Shown here: piece by piece, positions 8,731-16,873 of the stretch
How positions within the stretch are numbered: position 1 is the first letter of the stretch
Layout: the number at the start of each line of letters is the position of its first letter
DNA from: Bradyrhizobium sp. MOS002
GTDB taxonomy: Bacteria; Pseudomonadota; Alphaproteobacteria; Rhizobiales; Xanthobacteraceae
DNA length: 64,000 nt
Direction of reading: 5' to 3'
Assembly: GCF_003020115.1 (NCBI RefSeq)
Contig: NZ_PYFX01000002.1
Span: 186,001-250,000, forward strand
Translations under genes and position numbers: made by a program
The notes under the pieces: generated by a model
Databases searched by the model: none
The model's input: only the letters and a program-made list of their open reading frames with translations
Told to the model about the DNA's origin: nothing

Positions 8731-10056
8731 CTACGATTTCGGAAACGTCTTCCGGTACAGCGCAGGATAGCGCGCGGCCTGCAAGCCGCCGCGCGAGACG
8801 TAGGAGGCGATCAGCGCGCTCCACAGCCCGGCATTGCCGAACGATTGCAGCGCCCACCATGTGGCGAGGAAGATCGCGAGCGAGGCCAGCATCAGATTGC
8901 GCATCTCGCGCGCCCAGGTCGCGCCGATATAGATGCCGTCGAAGCCGAAGGCGAACACGCCGGGAATGGGCGCGAGAACCACGAACGGCAGGAATTCCCG
9001 TGCGCCGCGACGGACGGCTTCGCTCGCCGTCATGAAATCGATCAAGTTCGGCCCGAACAGCGCGAACAGCGCGGACACGACCAGAGCGAAGCCGAGCCCC
9101 CATAGCAGCACCAGCCGGGTCGAATCCGCAAATCCCCTGGCGTCGCGCGCGCCGAGCGTGCGGCCGCAAAGCTGCTGGGCTGCGTTCGCAAGACCATCTA
9201 GGAAGAAGGCGCTGACCAGCAGAAAATTGTTGAGCACCGAATTGGCGGCCAGCGTGACGTCGCCGGAGCGCGCGCCCTTGGCGGTGAAGAACAGGAACAC
9301 CGCGATCAGCGCCGCGGTTCGGATCAGGATGTCGGAATTCACCGCCAGCAGCCGCATCAGCTTGGCCCGGTCGAACAGCTCTGCGTACGGCACCGCGAAC
9401 CCGCTGACCGCATAGCGGCGGCAGACGATCATGCCGAGCCCGAATCCGGCCGCTTCAGACAGCACCGCTGCGATCGCTGCACCCGCGATACCGGTATCGT
9501 AGACCAGCACCAGCAAAATCGTTGCCGCCGCGTTGACGAGATTGATGACAACCTGGAGGGCGAGCGCGGGATTGGCGCGGGCCTGGCCGACCAGCCAGCC
9601 GAGGATGACGTAATTGGCGAGCGCCAGTGGCGCCGACCAGATCCGGATCACGAAATAGGTCTTCGCTGCCCGCGTGACGCCTTCGCTGCCCCCCATCAGG
9701 TCGAACAGCACGGCGGCCAGCGGCAGTTGCAGCGCGATCAGTGCTACGCCGATCAGGCCGGCGACGATGAAGCCGCGCACCAGGATCGCGGTCAGCTCGC
9801 GCGTCTCGCCGGCGCCGAGCGCCTGCGCCGTGAAGGCGAGCGTGCTCATGCGCAGGAAGCCGAACAGCCAGAACAGGCAATCGAAGATGACGGACGCGAT
9901 GGCGACGCCGCCGAGCAGCGCGGCGTCGTCCAGCCGTCCGATCGCGGTGGTCGAGACCACGCCGATCAGTGGCGTGGTGAGGTTCGCGATCATAGCCGGG
10001 CCTGCGATGGCGAAGACCTGACGGGAGCCGATCTTCAAGTGAACGGGTGCGTGCAT
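8731..10056 (-). CDS. MATE family efflux transporter (DinF-like)
   Basis: A 441-residue polytopic protein with about 12 hydrophobic helices in two homologous halves. It begins HLKIGSRQVFAIAGPAM, with the second half starting near DILIRTAALIAVF. MATE proteins export drugs or metabolites using sodium or proton gradients, and the DinF branch is common in proteobacteria. The start at 10056 is one base from the next gene's stop (10058), so it is probably cotranscribed with the hydrolase upstream of it on the minus strand. The substrate is unknown. Confidence 0.92.
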   Translation of the reverse strand: MHAPVHLKIGSRQVFAIAGPAMIANLTTPLIGVVSTTAIGRLDDAALLGGVAIASVIFDCLFWLFGFLRMSTLAFTAQALGAGETRELTAILVRGFIVAGLIGVALIALQLPLAAVLFDLMGGSEGVTRAAKTYFVIRIWSAPLALANYVILGWLVGQARANPALALQVVINLVNAAATILLVLVYDTGIAGAAIAAVLSEAAGFGLGMIVCRRYAVSGFAVPYAELFDRAKLMRLLAVNSDILIRTAALIAVFLFFTAKGARSGDVTLAANSVLNNFLLVSAFFLDGLANAAQQLCGRTLGARDARGFADSTRLVLLWGLGFALVVSALFALFGPNLIDFMTASEAVRRGAREFLPFVVLAPIPGVFAFGFDGIYIGATWAREMRNLMLASLAIFLATWWALQSFGNAGLWSALIASYVSRGGLQAARYPALYRKTFPKS

Positions 10057-10057
10057 G

Positions 10058-10792
10058 TCAGAACACGAGCACCATGCCGTCTTCGGCGGCGAGATGCGCG
10101 ATCTCGTCGAGGCGCGACAGCACGTCTTCGCTCATATGGGTGAGGACAAGGCGTTTTGCGCCGATTTCGGGAAGATGCTGTTCCAAGGTCTTCAGGCTGA
10201 GATGATTCTTGACCACCTTCTCGTACATATAGGCTTCGGCGATGAAAAGGTCCGCGCCATGCGCCAGCGGAATGAGCGTCTCCGTCCATTCGGTGTCGGC
10301 GCTGTAGGCCAGCGTGCGGCCCTCGGCTTCGAGGCGATAGGCGAGGAACGGTCCGCCGGATTCGCCGTGCACGACCCGATAGGGCGTCACCGTCACCGCG
10401 CCGAAGCTTTGGCTCTGCTCCGGCGCGAGCTCGACGACGGACAGCTCGAAGCGCTGTTTCGTCTTGGAGGAGTGCTCGAACAGCGCCTCCATCACCTCAC
10501 GCAGCCGCGTCTCGATGCCTTTGGGGCCGGCGATCGTGAGCGGCCGCGTCCGCCGCGAGAATTGCGCGTCGAGCAGAAAGAACGGCAGCCCGGCAAAATG
10601 GTCGCCGTGGAAATGCGTGATCAGGATGAGATCGATGTCATTGCGGTCGATCTCGAGTCGCTTCAGCGCCGGCAGAGCCGACGCGCCGCAATCGATCAGG
10701 AAGTTGGCTTCGCGCCCCGAGACGTGGAAGCAGGTGTTGAGCCTGCCACCGGATCCGAAGGCGTCGCCGCAGCCGACAAAGCGCAATTGCAT
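10058..10792 (-). CDS. RNase Z-like metallo-beta-lactamase-fold hydrolase
   Basis: A 244-residue MBL-fold protein. The dinuclear zinc motif THFHGDHFAG (HxHxDH) is at about residues 58-67. Later ligand positions are visible: His in YRVVHGESGG, Asp in LAYSADTEWT and His in VLTHMSE. The N-terminus MQLRFVGCGDAFGSGGR and the order of motifs are those of the RNase Z/ElaC-like group. It is shorter than true RNase Z (about 305 residues) and I see no exosite arm, so the substrate is unclear. It is probably the first gene of an operon with the MATE exporter. Confidence 0.85.
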   Translation of the reverse strand: MQLRFVGCGDAFGSGGRLNTCFHVSGREANFLIDCGASALPALKRLEIDRNDIDLILITHFHGDHFAGLPFFLLDAQFSRRTRPLTIAGPKGIETRLREVMEALFEHSSKTKQRFELSVVELAPEQSQSFGAVTVTPYRVVHGESGGPFLAYRLEAEGRTLAYSADTEWTETLIPLAHGADLFIAEAYMYEKVVKNHLSLKTLEQHLPEIGAKRLVLTHMSEDVLSRLDEIAHLAAEDGMVLVF

Positions 10793-10814
10793 CGGCGGCT
10801 CGCTCCCAAATCCT

Positions 10815-11117
10815 TTACCTGCGCGGTGCGCCGAAAACGCGCATCAGCAGCCAGATCGGAATCACGATGACGGCGCCGAGCAGGAAGTAGCGCCACAGCC
10901 AGTTCACGGTATCGAAGCCGAGATCCCACAAACGCTGGAACAGAAGACGAATGCTTAAGATGATATTCCAGGGGTCGAAGCCGATCGCCGCCAGCACGAC
11001 GCCGACGAGGATCGAGAGCAGGACCAGGCGAAACGCGACCGCCAGCGGCGAGCCGCCGAGAAAGCGGTGCAGGCCGTCACTGCGGCCGGCCGGCAAATCT
11101 CTGACGTCTTGGACCAT
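10815..11117 (-). CDS. DUF6460-type small membrane protein
   Basis: From ATG 11117, which has GAGGAG six bases upstream, the product has 100 residues. It contains two transmembrane helices: about 22-44 (FRLVLLSILVGVVLAAIGF) and about 72-92 (WRYFLLGAVIVIPIWLLM). It resembles the DUF6460 family of Rhizobiales. Function is unknown. It ends 22 bases before the hydrolase gene on the same strand and may share its transcript. Frames extending further upstream lack a good ribosome site. Confidence 0.75.
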   Translation of the reverse strand: MVQDVRDLPAGRSDGLHRFLGGSPLAVAFRLVLLSILVGVVLAAIGFDPWNIILSIRLLFQRLWDLGFDTVNWLWRYFLLGAVIVIPIWLLMRVFGAPRR

Positions 11118-11419
11118 CTCAAACTCCTCAGGGGATTCGACCCTATCATAGGGCACGGCGGGGGACATGGGGAACCTGCAACGGGGCGTCAATCGGCTTA
11201 CGGGATTTTAATTCGGGTAGCGCTGGGGCGCTTCGGTTGTAGGCGATCGTGCCGCTGGTTCGGTGCAACCTCGCCCGCTTGCGGGAGAGGTCGGCGCGGA
11301 GCGCCGGGTGAGGGTTCTCGCCTCTGGGGGATTGTCCCGTTGCGGAGACACCCTCTCCCCAGCCCTCTCCCGCAAGCGGGCGAGGGGGCTCACCGACTTC
11401 GGGGCGCGATCGTGCGCCT
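11118..11419. other. Intergenic gap with promoter side of the DUF6460 gene and a repeat
   Basis: About 300 bases without a credible gene. The right half is the family C repeat listed separately, and the left part should hold the promoter of the minus-strand DUF6460 gene. I cannot pick out a convincing -35/-10 pair. Confidence 0.5.
11269..11396. repeat. Inverted repeat, family C copy 1
   Basis: CCTCGCCCGCTTGCGGGAGA at the left pairs with TCTCCCGCAAGCGGGCGAGG at the right, enclosing about 85 bases. Other copies are at 16681-16827 and 24908-25037, there is a fragment near 40379-40413, and a related one lies inside the DNA ligase gene (12833-12987). Confidence 0.85.
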
Positions 11420-13291
11420 TCATGCCTCCGCCGCCTCCGCTTTCAGCATCTTTTCCAGCGTTTCCAGCCGGTCGGCCTCCCGCGGCGGCTTGTCCCAGCG
11501 CAGCCGGCTGATGCGGGGAAAGCGCATCGCGACGCCGGATTTGTGCCGCGGCGAGCGCTGCAACCCCTCGAAGGCGACCTCCAGCACCAACCCCTTGTCC
11601 GGCTCGTGCACGACGTGGCGGACGGGGCCGAATTTTTCCGTGGTGTTGCGACGCACGAAACGGTCGATCTGGAGTAGCTCCTCGTCAGTGAAGCCGAAAT
11701 AGGCTTTTCCGACCGGCACCAGCTCGTCGCTGCCCGCGCCTGCGGTCCAAACGCCAAAGGTGTAGTCGGAATAGTAGGACGAGCGCTTGCCGTGGCCACG
11801 CTGCGCATACATCAGCACGGCGTCGATGATGTGCGGATCGCGCTTCCACTTCCACCACTGTCCCTTCGGCCGTCCCGGCAGATAGGGTGCATCGCGCCGC
11901 TTCAGCATCACGCCCTCGACGGCGTCCGCGTCCTCGCCCGCACCGGCGCTCGCGGGATCGGCGCGTGCGGCGGTGAGTGCGTCCCAGCTTGCGAACGGCA
12001 CCGTGGGCGAGAGATCGATGCGGGGATCGTCGAGCTTGCCGATAAAGGTCTCCAGCCGTTCGCGGCGCTCCGCAAAAGGCAGCTCGCGCAAATCGTTCTC
12101 GTCGTCGCCGAGCAGGTCGTAGGCGCGCAGATGAATCGGAAACTCCTTGATCAGCTTCGGAGACACGACCTTGCGGTTGAGCCGCTGTTGCAGAACGTTG
12201 AAACTCTGCACGCGCCCTTCGCGCAGGATCAGAAGCTCGCCGTCGATGGCGCCGGGTAGCCGCAACGATGGCACGAGGTCCGGAAAGCTGCCCGTGATAT
12301 CCTCGCCGGTGCGCGAATAGAGCCGCGCGGCGATGTGGCCGTGCTCGTCGCGGCCGGCGACCGCCTGCACGCGGATGCCGTCCCATTTCCATTCGGCGAT
12401 GTACTCGGCGGGATCGAGCGCGGCGAAATCGGTGTCCTCGATCGCATGCGCCAGCATCACCGGGCGAAACGGGGCGGGATCGCGATTGACCGGCTTGTCG
12501 CCGCGGCCTTCCAGCCAGGCGAACAGATCGAGATAGGGTGGGGCGAGACCCGGCCAAATCAGCTCGACCTCATGCGGGTCCTTGTCGCCGAGTGCCGCGG
12601 CCGCGGTCTTGGCGAGCCGCGCGGAGATGCCGATGCGCAACGCGCCGGTGACGAGCTTGAACAGCGCCCAGCGGCCGGTCTCATCCAGCTCGTCGAGCCA
12701 GCGCTCGAGTTGCTTCGGCAGCTCGGTCTTGCCGAGCGTGCGCAGCGTGGTGACGACCTCGGTCAGCGTCGGCGGCGGTGGGTTGTTGTGGTTGGCTGGG
12801 TGAGCGGATTCATTGGCATCTCGCCCGCGGTACTCCCCTCCCTGACCCTCCCCCACAAGGGGGGAGGGAACGGTGAGGCTCGTGCGTCGATCACTTTGGG
12901 AATCGCTGTTAGTTGTCGTGCTCACCGACAGCGGCGCGCGCAACTGCGCTCCCTCCCCCCTTGTGGGGGAGGGTTGGGGAGAGGGGTGGCTCGGCAAAGA
13001 CTCGCCATTACCGAGCCCCCGCCTCGGCCACATCAGCGCCACCGTTTCCGAGAGATCACCGACATAGTCGTAACTGAGCCCGAACAGCACCGGGTCGGTG
13101 CGCGACGCGATCAGGTCGCGGATCAGCGCGGGCTTGGCGTGCTTGAAACTCAGGGCGCCGGTCAGCGCGGCCAGCGCGTAGCCGCGATCGGGATCGGCGA
13201 CCTCGCGAAAATAGCCGGTGATCAGCCGCAGCTTGTTGTTGCGGCCGGGCTCGTAGGCGAGGCGGTCGAGAAGTTCGGCGAAGCGGTTCAT
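11420..13291 (-). CDS. ATP-dependent DNA ligase of the ligase-associated DNA-damage cluster, with in-frame repeat insertion
   Basis: A 623-residue ligase, longer than the usual roughly 530-550 of this family. The adenylation motif is EWKWDGIRVQ with the nucleotide-accepting Lys302. Further motifs are IDGELLIL, EGVMLKRRDAPY and WWKWKRD. An N-terminal domain (residues 1-90) and a C-terminal OB domain (about 510-610) are present. Between about residues 92 and 170 lies an extra stretch, rich in Ser, Pro, Gly and Glu, encoded by a palindromic repeat (12833-12987). It seals DNA nicks using ATP; the family is associated with repair together with the neighbouring exonuclease. Its ATG overlaps the exonuclease stop by four bases (ATGA), so the pair is translationally coupled. 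Confidence 0.92.
   Translation of the reverse strand: MNRFAELLDRLAYEPGRNNKLRLITGYFREVADPDRGYALAALTGALSFKHAKPALIRDLIASRTDPVLFGLSYDYVGDLSETVALMWPRRGLGNGESLPSHPSPQPSPTRGEGAQLRAPLSVSTTTNSDSQSDRRTSLTVPSPLVGEGQGGEYRGRDANESAHPANHNNPPPPTLTEVVTTLRTLGKTELPKQLERWLDELDETGRWALFKLVTGALRIGISARLAKTAAAALGDKDPHEVELIWPGLAPPYLDLFAWLEGRGDKPVNRDPAPFRPVMLAHAIEDTDFAALDPAEYIAEWKWDGIRVQAVAGRDEHGHIAARLYSRTGEDITGSFPDLVPSLRLPGAIDGELLILREGRVQSFNVLQQRLNRKVVSPKLIKEFPIHLRAYDLLGDDENDLRELPFAERRERLETFIGKLDDPRIDLSPTVPFASWDALTAARADPASAGAGEDADAVEGVMLKRRDAPYLPGRPKGQWWKWKRDPHIIDAVLMYAQRGHGKRSSYYSDYTFGVWTAGAGSDELVPVGKAYFGFTDEELLQIDRFVRRNTTEKFGPVRHVVHEPDKGLVLEVAFEGLQRSPRHKSGVAMRFPRISRLRWDKPPREADRLETLEKMLKAEAAEA
12833..12987. repeat. 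Palindromic repeat inside the ligase coding region
   Basis: CCCTCCCCCACAAGGGGGGA near 12847 and CCTCCCCCCTTGTGGGGGAG near 12951 form the arms of a family C-like element within the ligase gene. The reading frame stays open through it and adds roughly 75 residues that interrupt the normal N-terminal to adenylation-domain linker. Confidence 0.8.
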
Positions 13292-14325
13292 GCGTCCGCC
13301 TCGTCAGCGAGGGGCGTCTCGGTCTCCTCCTCGTCGCCGTAGCCGACCAGATCGAGCGGCCGTGCCCGCAAGCCCTTGCTTTGGCACCAATGCACCAGCG
13401 CGTCTTCCTGGCCGTGGGTGACCCAGATCTCGCCAGCGCCGGTCGCCGCGATCGTGGCGGTGAGGCCGTCCCAATCGGCGTGATCCGAAATCACCAGCGG
13501 CAGCTCGATGCCGCGTTGCCGCGCGCGGGCGCGCACCCGCATCCAGCCGGAGGCGAATGCCGTGACGGGATCGGGAAACCGCCGGGTCCAGAGATCGGAC
13601 GTCGCGGAGGGCGGCGCCAGCGTGATGGTGCCGGCAAGTGCCGCCTTCTTGACGCCCTTGACCGGCCGCAACTCGCCGAGCTCGATCCCGCGGCTCTGGT
13701 AGTAATGCGTGATCTTCTCCATCGCGCCGTGCAGATAGATCGGAGCGTCGTAACCCGCCTGGCGCAGCAGCGCGATCACGCGCTGCGCCTTACCGAGCGA
13801 ATAGGCGCCGACGAGATGCGCGCGCTCCGGAAACAGCGTCACCGACGCCAGCAGCTTCTTGATCTCGTCGGCCGCATCGCCATGACGAAACACCGGCAGG
13901 CCAAACGTCGCCTCGGTGATGAAGACGTCGCAGAATACCAGCTCGAACGGCGTGCAGGTCGGATCGGGCGCATCCTTGTAGTCGCCGGAGGCGACGATGC
14001 AGGTGTCCTTGCAGGTGACTGCGACCTGCGCCGATCCGAGCACATGGCCGGCCGGGTGAAACTTGACGCGGACATCGCCGAGCCGGATCTCCTCGCCATA
14101 ACGGATCGCCTGCATCGAGCCGGCGAAATTCTCGCCATAGCGCAGCCGCATCATGTCCAGCGTTTCCTGCGTCGCCAGCACCGCGCCGTGGCCGGCGCGG
14201 GCATGATCGGAATGGCCGTGGGTGATCACGGCCCGCTCGACCGGGCGGACAGGGTCGATATGGAAGCCGCCCGGCTTGCAGCATAGGCCGGCGGCAACGG
14301 GCAGCAGGATGTCTTGCGGACGCAT
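13288..14325 (-). CDS. Ligase-associated exonuclease, MBL/beta-CASP-like
   Basis: From ATG 14325 (MRPQDILLPVAAGL) the product has 345 residues, the usual size; the frame is open further upstream without support. The zinc motif is HGHSDHARAG (HxHxDH, about residues 37-46). Later come VASGDYKD, TEATFGLPVF and ISDHADWDGL, the order seen in the SNM1/CPSF-like nucleases of the ligase-associated DNA damage response group. It is expected to trim DNA ends in concert with the ligase that follows it with a four-base overlap. The start falls in a short divergent gap with the methyltransferase gene. Confidence 0.9.
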   Translation of the reverse strand: MRPQDILLPVAAGLCCKPGGFHIDPVRPVERAVITHGHSDHARAGHGAVLATQETLDMMRLRYGENFAGSMQAIRYGEEIRLGDVRVKFHPAGHVLGSAQVAVTCKDTCIVASGDYKDAPDPTCTPFELVFCDVFITEATFGLPVFRHGDAADEIKKLLASVTLFPERAHLVGAYSLGKAQRVIALLRQAGYDAPIYLHGAMEKITHYYQSRGIELGELRPVKGVKKAALAGTITLAPPSATSDLWTRRFPDPVTAFASGWMRVRARARQRGIELPLVISDHADWDGLTATIAATGAGEIWVTHGQEDALVHWCQSKGLRARPLDLVGYGDEEETETPLADEADA

Positions 14326-14389
14326 GCCTGTTATATAGGTTGCGACCCCGCATCTTCGAGTCATCACCGCTTCGTTCCCTGGTTCCCCA

Positions 14390-15316
14390 ATGCCCCTGCG
14401 CCTGTTCCTGACTTCCGGCGATCTCATGGCCGACCGCCGCTTCGAGTTCGCGCGCGACCTCCAGCTCAAGGGCGATCTGGCGGCCGCGGCCGATCTGCTG
14501 GAGCAGACCATCGAGCTTGCGCCGAATTTCACCTCGGCCTGGTTCACGCTCGGCGAAATCCGCGCGCAACTCGGCGAGCGCGACAAGGCCATTGCGGCCT
14601 TTCGCAAATCGCGCGAGTCCGATCCAAGCGATCAGCATGGCGCCCATTTGCATCTGATACGGCTCGGCGACGCGCAATTGTCCGAGATGCCCAAGGCCTA
14701 TGTGCAGGCCTTGTTCGATCAATACGCGCCGCGCTTCGAGCACGTGCTGATCAACGATCTCGGCTATCGCGCCCCGTCGCTGATCTTCAAGGCGGTGGTG
14801 GCTGCCCGCGTCGCCGCGAAGAAGCCTGCCCTCTTCAAGCGCGCCATTGATCTCGGCTGCGGTACGGGGCTCGCGGCCGCCGCCTTCGCAAAACAGGTCG
14901 ACCAGTTCATCGGCATCGATCTGTCGCCCGGCATGGTCAAGGAGGCGCGCGCAACGGGCCTCTATGCCGAGCTCGAAATCGCCGACATGATCGAAGGCCT
15001 GCGCGCCAGGAGTGACTCGAGTGCAAACCTCGTCGTCGCAGCGGACGCGTTCGTCTATCTCCCCGATCTCGCCCCGGTGCTCGGCGAAGCCAGGCGCGTG
15101 CTTGCGCCCGGTGGCGTGCTTGCGTTCACGCTGGAGACCCACGACGGCAGCGGCATCGTTCTCGGCGAAGGCCTGCGCTATGCCCATTCGGCGGAATATG
15201 TGCGCGATGCGATGGCGAAGGCCGGCCTGAAGCTCCTCACGTTGGAGCAGGCCTCGCCACGCATCGAGAACAACGAGCCGGTGCGCGGCCTCGTCGCGGT
15301 CGCCGAGAAAACTTGA
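14390..15316 (+). CDS. TPR-containing SAM-dependent methyltransferase
   Basis: A 308-residue protein in two parts. Residues about 20-85 form tetratricopeptide-like helices (DLQLKGDLAAAADLLEQ, FTLGEIRAQLGERDKAIAAF). Residues about 150-260 form a class I methyltransferase with motif I IDLGCGTGLAAAAF, acidic loop GIDLSPGMV and LVVAADAFVYLPDL. It resembles predicted NodS-like or NDUFAF5-like methyltransferases. The start may instead be the in-frame ATG at about 14426 (MADRRFEF). The substrate is unknown. It sits between the two halves of the ligase-associated cluster, divergent from the exonuclease. Confidence 0.85.
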   Translation: MPLRLFLTSGDLMADRRFEFARDLQLKGDLAAAADLLEQTIELAPNFTSAWFTLGEIRAQLGERDKAIAAFRKSRESDPSDQHGAHLHLIRLGDAQLSEMPKAYVQALFDQYAPRFEHVLINDLGYRAPSLIFKAVVAARVAAKKPALFKRAIDLGCGTGLAAAAFAKQVDQFIGIDLSPGMVKEARATGLYAELEIADMIEGLRARSDSSANLVVAADAFVYLPDLAPVLGEARRVLAPGGVLAFTLETHDGSGIVLGEGLRYAHSAEYVRDAMAKAGLKLLTLEQASPRIENNEPVRGLVAVAEKT

Positions 15317-15430
15317 GTCTAGGCGCTATACGCGGCGCTTTAAGCGTCATTGCGACGCAAAGCCGTGACTTCCCACTTGCGAGCCGTGCGGCGATGCCAG
15401 CACAATGTCCTCGCTAGGGAGAAACAAATA

Positions 15431-16660
15431 ATGACCAGGAATCCATCGCGGCGCGATTTCAGCGCCGCAGCGCTCGCCACCATCGCGGCATCCACCTTGC
15501 CCGCGCCCTACGTCTGGGCCGCGGAGAAGAAATACGATGCCGGCGCCAGCGACACCGAGATCAAGATCGGGCAGACCGTGCCGCATTCCGGCCCCGGCTC
15601 GCTCTACGGCGTGCTCGGGCGCATCGGCGAAGCCTATTTCCAGATGCTGAACGAGAAGGGCGGCATCAACGGACGCAAGGTGAAATTCCTCACCATGGAC
15701 GATGCCTACAGCGCGCCGAAATGCGTCGAGGCAACGCGGCGCCTGGTCGAGCAGGAGGAGGTGCTCGCGCTCTACGGTTCGCTCGGCACCGCGCCGCAGA
15801 CCGCCGTGCACAAATACCTGAACTCGAAGGGCGTGCCGCAGCTGCTGCTCAACACCGGCGCGTCGAAGTGGAATAACCCGAAAGAGTTCAAATGGACGAT
15901 GGCGGGCCTGCCACTCTATCCGACCGAGGCGCGCATCCTGGCGCGGCACGTCGTCAGCGTGAAGCCGAACGCCAAGGTCGGCATCCTCTACCAGAACGAC
16001 GATTTCGGCCGTGACTTCCTCGGCCCCTTCAAGAAGGTTCTGGAAGATGCCGGCGGCACCGCAAAGGTGATCATGGAGCAGACCTACGATCTGACCGATC
16101 CGACCGTCGATTCCCAGCTCATCAACCTCTCGAAGTCGGGTGCGGACGTCTTCTACAACATCTCCACCGGCAAGGCCTCGTCGCAGTCGATTCGGAAAGT
16201 GGCCGAGCTCGGCTGGAAGCCGCTGCAACTGTTGTCGGCCGGCTCGACCGGCCGCTCGATCCTCAATGCCGCGGGCCTGGAGAACGCCGCCGGCATCGTC
16301 GCCATCCGCTACAACAAGGAAGTCGGCCTGCCCAAATGGGAGAAGGACCCCGACGTGATGGCGTTCGAGGAGCTCCGCAAGAAGTACACGCCGGCGATCG
16401 ATCAGGACAACACCATCGCCTTCGCCGGCTACGGCCAGGCCGTCACCATGGGCGAGATCCTGCGCCGCTGCGGCGACGAGCTCACCCGCGCCAACGTGCT
16501 GAAGCAGGCCTCCAACCTCAAAGGCTTCCACTCGCCTTATTTCCTCGACGGCGTCACCTACGACTACACGCCTGAGGACTACACGCCGATGAAGACGCTC
16601 TTCATCTCCACCTTCACCGGCAAGGACTGGGACATCTCCGACAAGCCGATGTCGGAGTAG
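15431..16660 (+). CDS. Branched-chain amino-acid-type ABC substrate-binding protein (Tat-exported)
   Basis: A 409-residue LivK-like periplasmic binding protein. ATG 15431 has AGGGAGAAACAA upstream and gives a twin-arginine signal SRRDFSAAALATIAAS, so it is probably Tat-exported. The Peripla_BP_6 fold shows in EIKIGQTVPHSGPGSLYG, YFQMLNEKGGINGRKVKF, YGSLGTAPQTAVHKYLN and KVGILYQNDDFGRDF. No permease or ATPase genes are adjacent, so it is an orphan. Such orphans in Bradyrhizobium serve shared transporters or uptake of aromatic and carboxylic compounds (inference). Confidence 0.92.
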   Translation: MTRNPSRRDFSAAALATIAASTLPAPYVWAAEKKYDAGASDTEIKIGQTVPHSGPGSLYGVLGRIGEAYFQMLNEKGGINGRKVKFLTMDDAYSAPKCVEATRRLVEQEEVLALYGSLGTAPQTAVHKYLNSKGVPQLLLNTGASKWNNPKEFKWTMAGLPLYPTEARILARHVVSVKPNAKVGILYQNDDFGRDFLGPFKKVLEDAGGTAKVIMEQTYDLTDPTVDSQLINLSKSGADVFYNISTGKASSQSIRKVAELGWKPLQLLSAGSTGRSILNAAGLENAAGIVAIRYNKEVGLPKWEKDPDVMAFEELRKKYTPAIDQDNTIAFAGYGQAVTMGEILRRCGDELTRANVLKQASNLKGFHSPYFLDGVTYDYTPEDYTPMKTLFISTFTGKDWDISDKPMSE

Positions 16661-16680
16661 GGGAGCGCACCGCTGTCTCT

Positions 16681-16827
16681 TCCCCTCTCCCCGCGCGCGG
16701 GGAGAGGGTAGGGTGAGGGGGAGCCTCCGCGGGGACGGAGGCAGTTGGACTCGCGGAGGCTCCCCCTCACCCGGAATCCACGCTGCGCGCGCATTCCGGC
16801 CTCTCCCCGCAAGCGGGGAGAGGCGAA
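16681..16827. repeat. Inverted repeat, family C copy 2
   Basis: CCTCTCCCCGCGCGCGGGGA at the left, CCTCTCCCCGCAAGCGGGGA at the right, and GGAGCCTCCGCG with CGCGGAGGCTCC in the middle, give nested hairpins. It lies between the binding protein and the helicase. Confidence 0.8.
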
Positions 16828-16873
16828 GTAAGCCCCCTCGACGAACCCACCCCCACGGCTTACCTGTGATGCC

